Of a stretch of DNA of 64,000 bases, positions 18,336 to 27,807 are shown piece after piece (the first letter of the stretch is position 1; every line of letters starts with the position of its first letter). The notes under the pieces are model-generated. The model ran no database searches. It had not been told where the DNA came from and worked only from the letters and a program-made list of their open reading frames with translations. The position numbers and the translations under genes are program-made. The stretch comes from JABDMH01 sp965223215 (lineage in GTDB: Bacteria > Bacteroidota > Bacteroidia > Chitinophagales > Saprospiraceae): positions 248,001 through 312,000 of the forward strand of contig CBDCVZ010000010.1 of NCBI GenBank assembly GCA_965223215.1, given 5' to 3'.

Positions 18336-19946
18336 CTAGTCCCCGCTCAAAGCCTTTTGAGCGATAAGCTTGTGGTAACGATGACCCGTCTGCTCACTCC
18401 AAGTGATTATTTTATCGCGCATAGATTGGACGATGGCCCGATGTGTCGGTGCCTTATAGAGATTTGTCATCTCCGCCGGGTCTTCCTTCAGGTCGTAGAG
18501 TTCATCTACATCATCACTGAGCCAATGGTATACGTATTTATAGCGATCCGTTCGACACATGATGATCTTCCCAGCTCCCATGGCGTGTATTTCCGCGAAA
18601 ACCTCCGTTCGATTATCGGTGGTTTGCCCTCTCAAGAGGGGAAGTAGGCTTTGACCATCAATGCCTGCCGGTAGATCAACTTTTGCTGCCTCCAAAATCG
18701 TGGGCAGTATATCAATCGATGACGTCAGGGGGTCAATTGGATTCTGGGAAGGTCGGATTTCGGGTATCCTAATGATGGCTGGTACATGAAACAGTTCTTC
18801 ATAGGCATTGGCACCCAGCTTGAATATCATGCCATGACCGGCCACCATATCACCGTGATCCGTTGAGAAGACAATGATCGTGTTATTCCAGAGATTGGTG
18901 GCCTTCAGCAGCTTGAATATTCGGCCTATTTGATCGTCGATGTAAGAACTGTAGCCCCAATAGCGCCTGATGTAATCTCTAAACTGATCATCTTGCCAGC
19001 TTTCACGCACATACTGCAGCTGGGGCTGATAATGTAGGCGTGGTTTTCCCGTCAGATCATCATTTAGGTTCACCGGCAAAGTCACTTGATCCAGTGAATA
19101 CATGGTATCCCAAGGTTGTGGCGGTGACACCGGAAGGTGGGGTCCAAAATAGGATAAGACTGCGGCCCATGGCTTTTCATTTCGAGATGCTCGACTAATA
19201 AATTTTTCGGCCTCATCGGTGAAAAATTTGGCCATGTGATACTTCTCTCCCAGACGCGAATACATATGTGCACCTTCTGGTGCTGATTGTAGTGCATCGT
19301 GATTTCCAGCCATGGCGGCAAAGTCAGGTCTGCCTTGATCTACCAGCCAATTTTTGTAGTCCTTCCATCCACCTTTCCAAGTGCTAAATCCAAGCTGAGG
19401 TCGATCTTCACCAGCACCCCCCGGCTGTTTCTTTGGCAACCATCCGGCTGCCGCTTCGATGCGCTCATGATGCCAATAACCCTGGATTTTCTCACCCACC
19501 GGATCCATGGCGTCTTTGGGTCCGTGTAGGTAGTCAACGCCATCACCTCCGGTTCGACCTGCATACATATAACCTCCCAGATGTGCCTTTCCAAAGTATC
19601 CCGTTTGATACCCAGCCTGCTCTAATAGCACACCTAGAGATGGGATGTCGGGGTCCAGGATGACATTGTTGGTAAATACGTTGTGATGGTGCAGAAACCG
19701 GCCAGTAAGGAAAGATGCGCGTGAAGGACTGCAGGCAAATGCTGCGATGTAAAAATTTTTTAGCAAATGACCTTCCGAAGCTAAATGGTTGAGATTTGGT
19801 GTTTGGATCACCTGATTACCATAGGCACCCACGCAGCTCAGTGGATGCTGATCGGTCATGATAAAAAGCACATTGGGAGCCGTATCATTCAGCTGGCAGC
19901 CTAAACCACCAGTGATCAGGAGTACTATTGGGATGATCCACCTCAT
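18336..19946 (-). CDS. Formylglycine-dependent sulfatase, lipoprotein
   Basis: The protein hydrolyses sulfate esters. The ATG at 19946-19944 gives a 536-residue protein with a lipobox (ITGGLGC, Cys17); an in-frame start 54 nt upstream would bury it. NVLFIMTDQHPLSCVG supplies metal ligands. FACSPSRASFLTGR carries C72, the Cys of C-x-P-S-R that a formylglycine-generating enzyme must convert. STDHGDMVAGHGM gives the second metal/substrate cluster. It is probably on the cell surface or periplasmic, acting on sulfated polysaccharide; the subfamily cannot be set by eye. corA lies 72 nt upstream on the same strand. Confidence 0.95.
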   Translation of the reverse strand: MRWIIPIVLLITGGLGCQLNDTAPNVLFIMTDQHPLSCVGAYGNQVIQTPNLNHLASEGHLLKNFYIAAFACSPSRASFLTGRFLHHHNVFTNNVILDPDIPSLGVLLEQAGYQTGYFGKAHLGGYMYAGRTGGDGVDYLHGPKDAMDPVGEKIQGYWHHERIEAAAGWLPKKQPGGAGEDRPQLGFSTWKGGWKDYKNWLVDQGRPDFAAMAGNHDALQSAPEGAHMYSRLGEKYHMAKFFTDEAEKFISRASRNEKPWAAVLSYFGPHLPVSPPQPWDTMYSLDQVTLPVNLNDDLTGKPRLHYQPQLQYVRESWQDDQFRDYIRRYWGYSSYIDDQIGRIFKLLKATNLWNNTIIVFSTDHGDMVAGHGMIFKLGANAYEELFHVPAIIRIPEIRPSQNPIDPLTSSIDILPTILEAAKVDLPAGIDGQSLLPLLRGQTTDNRTEVFAEIHAMGAGKIIMCRTDRYKYVYHWLSDDVDELYDLKEDPAEMTNLYKAPTHRAIVQSMRDKIITWSEQTGHRYHKLIAQKALSGD

Positions 19947-20018
19947 GTAATCCCAATAATAGCCAATTATTTTGCAGACTTGGTCAAGTCTGGAGTACAA
20001 TAAAGGGTCTAGGTGAAC

Positions 20019-20969
20019 TTAGATGAGTCGTTTCCTCCGAAATGCATAGGCCAGACCCAGGCTGATAAAGATGGAGATGGCAATGACGTAGTAAAAACCA
20101 CCTGAGGTATCTGCTAGTGGTAACTTGGCAAAGTTCATTCCATAGTAAGATGCAATGAGCGTGGGCACCATCAAGATCAGGGTGATGAGGGTGAGCCGTT
20201 GAATGACAAAATTCAAATTGTTAGAAATGATGGATGCATAGGCTTCCATGGTTCCATTGAGAATGTTCGTGTGTACATTGGCCATTTCCAAGGCTTGACT
20301 ATTGTCAATAATCACATCTTCAAATAAATCCATCATGTCTTCATCGTCCCGTATTTTGAGAAAGTCAGTTCGCTTCATCTTCATTTTCAACAATTCGTTG
20401 GAGCTTAATGAGTTAACAAAATAGACGAGACTCTTTTCGATGCGCAGGAGCTGCTTCAACTCAGAACTGCGACTGGAATTGTACAATTCTTCCTCAATCA
20501 GGTTCCGCTTAAGGTTAAGTTTTTTCAAACAGATCAGGAATCTCAAAACGGCTTGCTCAAATAGTTGCAAGACAAATCGAGAATAATTAGTGGTGGAAAA
20601 ATTCTTGATCCTATTTTCCATAAATAGGCGCAACACCGGGTTATCTACACTCGATATCGTCAGAATGTGTTCGGCTGTGAGGACAATGCCAATCGGCACG
20701 GTGGTATAGAAGGCTTCATTGTCCTTTGGATCTTCGTTCAAGATCGGAGTATTCAAAAGAATCAGATTACCTTCTTCTTCGCGCTCGTAGCGTGACCGTT
20801 CGTCGACATCGAGAGAATCGGTTAGAAAATCAAGGGGAATCTCGATCTCCTGCGACAATTCTAATAGTTCATTAGGACTAAAGGGTGGAACGACGTTGAT
20901 CCAACAGCCACTTACACGCTCTGTGAGCTGCTCTAATGTACTGGCCGTCTTAGATAGGTACTGAATCAT
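20019..20969 (-). CDS. corA: CorA family magnesium/divalent cation transporter
   Basis: The 316-residue protein has the CorA plan: an N-terminal cytoplasmic alpha/beta domain, the long stalk helix around residues 200-245, and two C-terminal helices. The first helix ends in the selectivity motif YGMN (TLIASYYGMNFAKLPL); the second (FYYVIAISIFISLGLAYAF) is followed by a basic tail RRKRLI. It would form a pentameric Mg2+ channel in the inner membrane. A Bacteroidota -7 element (TATGTTTG, minus strand, 21024-21017) lies 48 nt before the start codon. Confidence 0.93.
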   Translation of the reverse strand: MIQYLSKTASTLEQLTERVSGCWINVVPPFSPNELLELSQEIEIPLDFLTDSLDVDERSRYEREEEGNLILLNTPILNEDPKDNEAFYTTVPIGIVLTAEHILTISSVDNPVLRLFMENRIKNFSTTNYSRFVLQLFEQAVLRFLICLKKLNLKRNLIEEELYNSSRSSELKQLLRIEKSLVYFVNSLSSNELLKMKMKRTDFLKIRDDEDMMDLFEDVIIDNSQALEMANVHTNILNGTMEAYASIISNNLNFVIQRLTLITLILMVPTLIASYYGMNFAKLPLADTSGGFYYVIAISIFISLGLAYAFRRKRLI

Positions 20970-21414
20970 GGGTCGTTATACACCTAGTATCGAAAAGCAA
21001 ATCCGCTTAGCAGCCGCAAACATACGTTAGTTTCTGCAAGTAAAAGCTTCTCGTAATAGACAAATTGAACGGTGAGATGGATGAATTTCACATTAAAAAA
21101 ATAACTTATATAATGATTGTCAACAAATTAGATATTTTACTAACATATTGTTAATAACTAATCCACCGACGCTGAGGCCATTTCCATAAATTAGCCATCG
21201 CTAAAGACGGTTAGCTGACCCCCATCGCGAAAACCGTATGATGGCATTCTAAATACATAATCCCTTCCTCACTAGAGGAATAAGTATTTAAAAAAATTAT
21301 ATATTTAAATTTTTATAACATGTGGACTGAAAAGTTCGGGCACTCTTTCTCTCTAATTGAAGGGCCGAAAATAGATGACCAGATGTTAGGCAAACACACA
21401 AAACACTACAATAC
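20970..21414. other. Divergent regulatory region between corA and nrdB
   Basis: These 445 bp must hold both promoters. A corA -7 motif lies at 21017-21024. The nrdB side is AT-rich with a two-tier hairpin (21251-21289) and a smaller GCTAA/TTAGC stem near 21194-21210. I find no clear NrdR-box pair. Confidence 0.4.
21251..21289 (+). promoter_or_regulatory. Two-tier hairpin in the nrdB leader
   Basis: AAATAC (21251-21256) pairs with GTATTT (21284-21289), and inside it TTCCTC (21265-21270) pairs with GAGGAA (21275-21280) around an ACTA loop. No T tract follows on the plus strand, so a simple terminator is unlikely. If the nrdBA transcript begins upstream it may form a leader structure; a chance fold cannot be excluded. 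Confidence 0.3.
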
Positions 21415-22392
21415 ATGAACACGAAGGTAGAACCCATCTTACAAGAAAATCCAGGTAGATTTGTACTCTTTCCCATTGAACACGATGACATTTGGGCTTT
21501 CTACAAGAAGATGGAAGCTTGCTTTTGGACCGCTGAAGAAATTGATCTCAGCCAAGACCTCAGCGACTGGAGTAATAAGCTGAATGATAATGAACGTCAT
21601 TTCATTAAACACGTGCTTGCGTTCTTTGCTGCGAGTGATGGCATTGTCAACGAGAATTTGGCCGAAAATTTTGTCGCAGAAGTTCAGTACACGGAAGCAA
21701 AGTTTTTCTACGGTTTTCAGATCATGATGGAAAACATCCATTCTGAAACTTACTCATTGTTGATCGATACCTATATCAAAGATCCTAAAGAAAAGGACTT
21801 TTGTCTCAATGCCATCGATACGATGCCCTGCGTCAAAAAGAAAGCGGATTGGGCCCTGCGTTGGATTGAAAATGGATCCTTTACCGAACGTATCATTGCT
21901 TTTGCCGCTGTAGAAGGAATATTCTTCTCCGGTTCTTTCTGCTCTATCTTCTGGTTGAAGAAACGTGGTTTGATGCCCGGATTATCCTTCTCCAATGAAC
22001 TCATCTCCAGAGATGAGGGAATGCACTGTGATTTTGCTTGCCTCCTATACAATGATCACATAGTCAATCGACTGCCGGAACAAACCGTCATAGAACTCAT
22101 TACCGATGCCGTCGACATCGAAAAAGAATTTGTATCAGATGCCCTCCCCGTTAGTCTGATAGGAATGAATGCTGAGCTAATGTGTCAGTACATTGAATTT
22201 GTAGCTGACCGATTGCTCGGGGCCCTGGGATGTGAAAAACAATATCATGTAGAAAATCCATTCCCTTGGATGGATATGATCTCACTACAGGGAAAAACCA
22301 ACTTTTTTGAAAAAAGAGTTGGTGACTATCAGAAAGCCGGAGTTATGGCCGATAAAGAGAAGCAAGTATTTAAGCTTGACGAAGACTTCTAA
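21415..22392 (+). CDS. nrdB: Ribonucleotide reductase class I, small (beta) subunit
   Basis: The 325-residue R2 protein holds the di-iron/tyrosyl radical that starts deoxyribonucleotide synthesis. Metal-ligand segments are visible: WTAEEIDLSQDLSDW, ENLAENFVAEV, QIMMENIHSETYSLLI (EExxH-type) and SNELISRDEGMHCDFA. The radical Tyr is expected within the VQYTEAKFFYGF segment. The C-terminus KLDEDF is the eukaryote-like tail that docks in the large subunit. nrdA follows after 45 nt in the same direction. Length is typical for the family. Confidence 0.96.
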   Translation: MNTKVEPILQENPGRFVLFPIEHDDIWAFYKKMEACFWTAEEIDLSQDLSDWSNKLNDNERHFIKHVLAFFAASDGIVNENLAENFVAEVQYTEAKFFYGFQIMMENIHSETYSLLIDTYIKDPKEKDFCLNAIDTMPCVKKKADWALRWIENGSFTERIIAFAAVEGIFFSGSFCSIFWLKKRGLMPGLSFSNELISRDEGMHCDFACLLYNDHIVNRLPEQTVIELITDAVDIEKEFVSDALPVSLIGMNAELMCQYIEFVADRLLGALGCEKQYHVENPFPWMDMISLQGKTNFFEKRVGDYQKAGVMADKEKQVFKLDEDF

Positions 22393-22437
22393 AGGACATC
22401 TGACACTTTTTCACCAAACTTTCCAATTACCTAAATT

Positions 22438-24819
22438 ATGCAAGTCGTTAAAAGAAGCGGTAAGCAGGAGCAAGTTAGCTTTGATAAGATCACCGCAAGA
22501 ATTAAGAAACTTTGCTATGGACTCAATGCTGAGTTTGTAGATTCAATCGAAATTGCCAAGCGAGTTATTCAGGGACTCTACGATGGCGTGACCACCGTTG
22601 AGCTTGACAATTTGGCCGCAGAAACAGCTGCTACCATGGCGACCATCCATCCCGATTATGCCCTGCTTGCAGCCAGAATTGCGGTGTCCAACTTGCATAA
22701 AGAGACCAAGAAATCGTTCTCTGGTACCATGGAAGCTCTCTACAAATACATCGATCCGGTGACCGGCCAAAAAGCGGGCTTGATCGGTGATGAAACCATG
22801 GCCATCATTCGAAAACATCGGGATCGCTTAGATTCGGCCATTATATATGATCGGGATTATGCCTTCGATTATTTTGGTTTTAAAACCCTTGAGCGCTCCT
22901 ATCTTCTAAAGATGAATGGCAGAGCCGTCGAACGACCCCAGCACCTTTTGATGCGTGCTTCCGTTGGAATCCATGGAGAGGATATTGAATCAGCCATTCA
23001 GACGTATAATCTCATGTCTGAAAAGTGGTTTATCCATGCGACCCCTACCTTGTTTAATGCGGGTACACCAAAGCCACAATTGTCCTCCTGTTTTCTACTT
23101 AGTATGACTGATGACAGTATCCCCGGCATCTTTGAAACCTTGAGTAGATGTGCCAAGATTTCGCAGTCGGCAGGTGGGATCGGATTAAGCATACATAATA
23201 TTCGTGCCCAGGGAAGTTACATCAAAGGTACCGGTGGTACCTCGAATGGCATTATTCCCATGCTGAAAGTATACAATGACACCGCACGCTACGTAGATCA
23301 GGGAGGAGGCAAGCGCAAGGGTGCCTTTGCCATTTACCTCGAACCCTGGCATGCCGATGTGCTAGAATTTTTGGAGCTCAAGAAAAACCATGGCAAGGAG
23401 GAAATGCGTGCACGGGATCTTTTTTATGCGCTTTGGATCCCAGACTTATTCATGCAAAGAGTAGAGGAGGGAGGAGTATGGTCATTATTTTGTCCGAACG
23501 AATGCCCGGATCTATGTGACAGCTATGGCGAAGCGTTTAATACCCTCTATGAAAAGTATGAACGCGAAGGCAAAGCACGAAAAACCATCAATGCACAAGA
23601 AATGTGGTTTGAGATCCTCGAATCTCAAATTGAAACAGGAACACCCTACATACTTTACAAAGACGCTGCCAACGAAAAATCCAATCAGAAAAACCTAGGT
23701 ACCATTCGCTCCAGTAATCTGTGTACCGAGATTATTGAATACACTTCACCAGATGAAGTAGCGGTCTGTAACCTAGCCTCACTCTCATTGGCCAAATTCG
23801 TGAATGACGGTGAATTTGATTTCGATCGACTTTACGAGATTGCCAGGGTTGTGGCGAGGAATCTCAACAAAGTCATTGACGTCAACTACTATCCCATTCC
23901 AGAAGCTCGAAATTCCAACATGAGACATCGTCCTATTGGAATAGGTGTGCAGGGTTTGGCGGATGCCTTTATTCAAATGCGGTATGCCTTTGACAGTGCG
24001 GAAGCCCGCCAATTAAATAAAGACATTTTTGAAACGATCTATTTTGCAGCCCTTACCGAGAGCAATGCCATTGCACAAGAAGAGGGAGCCTATGAAACCT
24101 TCGCCGGATCACCGGCCAGTCAGGGTTTATTGCAATTTGATCTTTGGAATGTAACCCCGAGCGACCGTTGGGATTGGGCAGATCTAAAGAATAAAATCAA
24201 AGAGCACGGACTCCGAAATTCGCTGCTCCTTGCACCCATGCCAACCGCATCCACCTCACAAATACTCGGTAATAATGAATGTTTCGAACCTTATACCTCA
24301 AACATTTATACACGACGTACACTGAGTGGAGAGTACATTGTTGTAAATAAGCACTTACTAAAGGACCTAATTTCCCTAGGATTATGGGATAACGAGATGA
24401 AGGAGCAGCTTATGGCTGCCAACGGATCCATACAACATATAGAGGCCATCCCAGCAGACTTGAAAGCGTTGTATAAAACTGCCTACGAACTAAGTCAAAA
24501 GGTACTTATTGACATGTCGGCAGATCGTGGTGCATATATTTGCCAAAGCCAGAGTCTCAATCTATTCGTCGAAGATGTGACCATTGCAAAGCTGACTTCC
24601 ATGCATTTTTATGCCTGGAAAGCTGGCCTGAAAACGGGCATGTATTATCTGCGTTCAAAAGCTGCTGTCGATCCCATTAAATTCACATTGAGCCAGAAGC
24701 ACCAACGGAAATTTGGTTCTGATCGGGAGGGCACATTGATCAGTTCTGAAGTGGAAGAAGCAGCAATGGCAATGGCTTGTAGTCTTGATGATCCGACGTG
24801 TGAGGCGTGTAGCGCATAA
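22438..24819 (+). CDS. nrdA: Ribonucleotide reductase class I, large (alpha) subunit
   Basis: The 793-residue catalytic subunit reduces ribonucleoside diphosphates. An N-terminal ATP-cone (KRSGKQEQVSFDKITARI) provides dATP/ATP activity control. The barrel contains the active-site pair in TPKPQLSSCFLLSM and SSNLCTEIIEYT. The allosteric and dimer region has GGIGLSIHNIRAQGSYIKGTG, and LAPMPTASTSQILGNNECFEP is a family signature. The flexible C-terminal tail ends in CEAC, the redox pair renewed by thioredoxin or glutaredoxin. The operon ends in a strong hairpin terminator. Confidence 0.97.
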   Translation: MQVVKRSGKQEQVSFDKITARIKKLCYGLNAEFVDSIEIAKRVIQGLYDGVTTVELDNLAAETAATMATIHPDYALLAARIAVSNLHKETKKSFSGTMEALYKYIDPVTGQKAGLIGDETMAIIRKHRDRLDSAIIYDRDYAFDYFGFKTLERSYLLKMNGRAVERPQHLLMRASVGIHGEDIESAIQTYNLMSEKWFIHATPTLFNAGTPKPQLSSCFLLSMTDDSIPGIFETLSRCAKISQSAGGIGLSIHNIRAQGSYIKGTGGTSNGIIPMLKVYNDTARYVDQGGGKRKGAFAIYLEPWHADVLEFLELKKNHGKEEMRARDLFYALWIPDLFMQRVEEGGVWSLFCPNECPDLCDSYGEAFNTLYEKYEREGKARKTINAQEMWFEILESQIETGTPYILYKDAANEKSNQKNLGTIRSSNLCTEIIEYTSPDEVAVCNLASLSLAKFVNDGEFDFDRLYEIARVVARNLNKVIDVNYYPIPEARNSNMRHRPIGIGVQGLADAFIQMRYAFDSAEARQLNKDIFETIYFAALTESNAIAQEEGAYETFAGSPASQGLLQFDLWNVTPSDRWDWADLKNKIKEHGLRNSLLLAPMPTASTSQILGNNECFEPYTSNIYTRRTLSGEYIVVNKHLLKDLISLGLWDNEMKEQLMAANGSIQHIEAIPADLKALYKTAYELSQKVLIDMSADRGAYICQSQSLNLFVEDVTIAKLTSMHFYAWKAGLKTGMYYLRSKAAVDPIKFTLSQKHQRKFGSDREGTLISSEVEEAAMAMACSLDDPTCEACSA

Positions 24820-24906
24820 ATAAATTAATTAGTACGTCAGACAATCAAGCGCGTATGTTCTGACGTTAAAACTGCTGAAGAATTACAGTCTTTTTTACCA
24901 TTCTTT

Positions 24907-24940
24907 AAAAGGGCGAACAGGATGCTGTTCCCCTTTTTTT
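24907..24940 (+). terminator. Rho-independent terminator after nrdA
   Basis: AAAAGGG-C-GAACAG (24907-24920) pairs with CTGTTC-CCC-TTTT around a GATG tetraloop, with one bulged C, and runs into seven Ts. The stem is 13 pairs when the A/T flanks are included. It is about 90 nt after the nrdA stop. The rest of the 309-bp gap to the convergent secreted-protein gene shows nothing else. Confidence 0.85.
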
Positions 24941-25128
24941 CTTTATAGCATTAAGAAATCATTTTTTAGTGGTCTGTTCCAGATTTATTGTAAAAGATAA
25001 GGAAAGGCACCATCAGGAATGACCTGGGACATAGTAGTAGTATTACAGAAGTAATTTGCAGAAAATAAGGAGGCAAGTGGTCAGCAATCAGAGCTATGGA
25101 AAATCATTATATATGGAAATAATATATC

Positions 25129-26412
25129 TCAATTTGACTTTACAATGATTTTTGACAAAGGCTTTTTTGATACTCTTAGTACAGCCGTAAATATACCCGA
25201 TGGCAATCCCAGTAAAGAAAATCGATATTCTTTATTGAGGGGTACTGCCGTCGATGAAATTAATTGACCGTTGATACTATAGAGCAGAAGTAGGCCACCT
25301 TGAGGTTGCTGCTGTCTGATGAAAAGAGTGGATTGGTCACTGGATTGAAACAACTCGACATTGGGCAGTGTTTGCTCCTCATGGTTGGTCAACGACAAGT
25401 CCCATTCGAAAACAAATAGACCATTATCACTGTCCGTCACATAAATGTTCCCAGTAGTAGGTGAGGGATACACACCAAATGCACCCTCGTACACATCACC
25501 GGTGGCTTCATGGGTATCAAATTCATCTGCTAATACTGGGGCCCGACCATCGGAAATGTCAAATACTTTCAAACCCGCTGTATAATGAGACACAAACATG
25601 TAGTCTCCTCGCACGTACAGATTATGCGGCACAGCATCCGGATCAATGATTTCATTTACCAATTCGGGATTGTCGGTATCGTGGATATCCCAGACAAAAA
25701 TATCAGTACTGGTACCTGAGGACAATTCATCTGTGACAAACAGAAATTTGCCATCCTTCGAAAAATCACCTTGATGGTGATATCCGAAATCTCCGTCCTT
25801 AAATTGCATGATCAACATCGGTGCACCAACATCGGAATACTCGTATACTGAAGTTCCAGCCTTGCCATCACAACTGATCACGCGATTTCCCCGAACGGTC
25901 AAATCATGCGTGGTACGTGAGTCCCCTAATTTTCCGAGGTAAGTTGGCAAACCCGCTCTTGCTTTGAGATCATATACTTCCTGAATGGTGTTAAAGAGTC
26001 TTCCATAATTGTCAATAAATATATTGTGACCACCGACAAAAGATCCCATTGGAGTAGGATTGGAGGGGTCGCGAATATTATAGATTTTGCCATCTAGCCC
26101 TCCACTGGCCACTGTGTAAACCTTAGCGTTCCAGACCTTTACATCAAAACCATTCACAGCAACACGAGAAGTCAGGACGGGCTGTGTAGGATCCGTCACA
26201 TCAATGATCACAAAAGAGCCATATTCTCCGGCCACTGCATATACTTTATTAGTCAGCGTATCTACGTACTCCCAAACATCTGTTCCACGAGAAGTAACGT
26301 AATCGAAATGACCTAGCAATTGAAGAGATTGGCCCAGGGAGGTGCCTACGATAATGATGCTTAGGATCAACGAGGACAGATAGGTGATCCAAATTTTATG
26401 TGATGAGGGCAT
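25129..26412 (-). CDS. Secreted LVIVD/choice-of-anchor-B-type beta-propeller protein with T9SS-like tail
   Basis: The 427-residue protein has a signal peptide (ITYLSSLILSIIIVGTSLGQ) and then repeated LVIVD-type blades. Examples are GSFVIIDVTDPTQPVL, GKIYNIRDPSNPTPMG, DIFVWDIHDTDNPELV and GLKVFDISDGRAPVLA. These resemble the choice-of-anchor-B family, thought to form extracellular propellers. The last ~80 residues (NVELFQSSDQSTLFIRQQ, then GLLLLYSINGQLI and SGIFTAVLRV) look like a type A T9SS sorting domain. A surface location is therefore likely; the ligand is unknown. Confidence 0.85.
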   Translation of the reverse strand: MPSSHKIWITYLSSLILSIIIVGTSLGQSLQLLGHFDYVTSRGTDVWEYVDTLTNKVYAVAGEYGSFVIIDVTDPTQPVLTSRVAVNGFDVKVWNAKVYTVASGGLDGKIYNIRDPSNPTPMGSFVGGHNIFIDNYGRLFNTIQEVYDLKARAGLPTYLGKLGDSRTTHDLTVRGNRVISCDGKAGTSVYEYSDVGAPMLIMQFKDGDFGYHHQGDFSKDGKFLFVTDELSSGTSTDIFVWDIHDTDNPELVNEIIDPDAVPHNLYVRGDYMFVSHYTAGLKVFDISDGRAPVLADEFDTHEATGDVYEGAFGVYPSPTTGNIYVTDSDNGLFVFEWDLSLTNHEEQTLPNVELFQSSDQSTLFIRQQQPQGGLLLLYSINGQLISSTAVPLNKEYRFSLLGLPSGIFTAVLRVSKKPLSKIIVKSN

Positions 26413-26697
26413 GATGGTAAGGGCTGGCAGGATTATTTGCGATAATGTGTTTCTGAAAGATCGGTCGAAAATCTCGTTGTTCTATCATCTTTTATGAAAA
26501 ACGAGTTGCAACCGGTAATAGTGGCTTGTCGCGGTTTTCTTGATATTAAATTGTTAATGGGCAAGTAATGCAATGGTCCTTCAGCTAATGATTGCTATGT
26601 TTATAAATGTCACTTACTTGAATTTCAGCGACAAACTAACTTTAAAAAATAATGATCACGGCCCAAACGCATCCTTTTCCTTTCAAAAATCTAAGCT

Positions 26698-27327
26698 ATG
26701 TGTAGAGCGAACCAATCACCTCGTAGACAGTTTTTGCAAACCATGGGCATGGCTTCCCTCATACCGGTAGTTCCGGTGATCCACCGAGACACCGATCCCA
26801 CCTCAGAAGATGACCTGCATTTGGTGGGCCCAAAAGAGGGATACACACCTCACATTGGTACCATCGTGTCAATGATGAACTGGATGCGTGCTGGAGTCAT
26901 GCGATCTGTTCGTGGACTGTCGACGGAGCAACTCGACTACCTTTTTGACGATGATGCCAATACCATTGGGGCCATGCTACTTCACTTGGCAGCCACTGAA
27001 AAATTCTACCAGGTCAATACCTTTGAAGGGCGGTCTGGATACAATGCCGAAGAGGAAGCCGAATGGGGTCCGGCCATGAACCTCGGTGATGAGGGGAGAA
27101 AAATCATCAAAGGACATAAATTGGAGTATTACGAGGAGATTCTCGATGCTGTTCGTGACCACACCAAGGCGGAGTTAAAGAAGAGAGATGACCCTTGGCT
27201 GTTTGAAAAAGAGCAATTTTTCGGCGGCCAACCGACCAATAATTATTGTAAATGGTGGCATGTAGCAGAGCACGAGTCTAACCACAACGGCCAAATCAAG
27301 TGGTTGGTGAATCGGTTACCCAAGTGA
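26698..27327 (+). CDS. DinB-family protein with Tat signal
   Basis: The 209-residue protein has an N-terminal twin-arginine signal (SPRRQFLQTMGMASLIPV), unusual for DinB proteins, which are mostly cytoplasmic. The mature part is a DinB-like four-helix bundle: IVSMMNWMRAGVMRSVRGL, ANTIGAMLLHLAATEKFYQV (first metal His) and WWHVAEHESNHNGQIKWL, where HxxxH supplies the other His ligands. Family members are metal-dependent thiol transferases or hydrolases of mostly unknown substrate. It stands alone between gaps. Confidence 0.88.
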   Translation: MCRANQSPRRQFLQTMGMASLIPVVPVIHRDTDPTSEDDLHLVGPKEGYTPHIGTIVSMMNWMRAGVMRSVRGLSTEQLDYLFDDDANTIGAMLLHLAATEKFYQVNTFEGRSGYNAEEEAEWGPAMNLGDEGRKIIKGHKLEYYEEILDAVRDHTKAELKKRDDPWLFEKEQFFGGQPTNNYCKWWHVAEHESNHNGQIKWLVNRLPK

Positions 27328-27390
27328 GAATAATCAAAGATACCCAGCTTACACCGATAATTGATGACGCTTCCTACCCGGTCTTGATGA

Positions 27391-27744
27391 CCTCGAAGGT
27401 CGAGTATTTTTTTTGCTGCAGCACTTTCCGTCCAAATTGAACCGCCCTACAGGCTGGCGAGGATCAAACCAAAGGCATTTCCCCTCGCTGAAGCAGATTT
27501 GGTGGCTAATGGATATGACGACTGGTATTTGCCGGCAAAGGATCAGATAGCAAGAACTTTTTCGGATAAAGCAGTGATTAACGCGCCTATCCAGGCATGG
27601 GGCGGTTCAATATTGAGCAATGGATGGACATCAACGGAGTTGAGTACGGGGACCCCTGCCACCAGATTTGAATACAACAGCGAAAGTTTTCTTATAGAAG
27701 CAAAAACGACCGATAGGCATGCACGGGCCATTAGGTCCTTTTGA
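27391..27744 (+). pseudogene. C-terminal fragment of a DUF1566/Lcl-domain protein
   Basis: An open frame from 27391 ends at TGA 27742-27744. It reads AEADLVANGYDDWYLPAKDQ, later SNGWTSTEL, and closes RHARAIRSF. This is the C-terminal half of the Lcl/DUF1566 fold (YDDWYLP, W-S/T-S-T-E, R-A-I-R-x-F). No signal peptide or N-terminal half precedes it and no good ATG exists, so it looks like a truncated remnant. A short gene from the TTG at 27499 (81 residues) is possible but less likely. Confidence 0.6.
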
Positions 27745-27807
27745 TAACTAACAAGGTATGATGATCTGCAGCATGATCTAGCTCTCTCTTCAGTCTCCCG
27801 GGAATAA

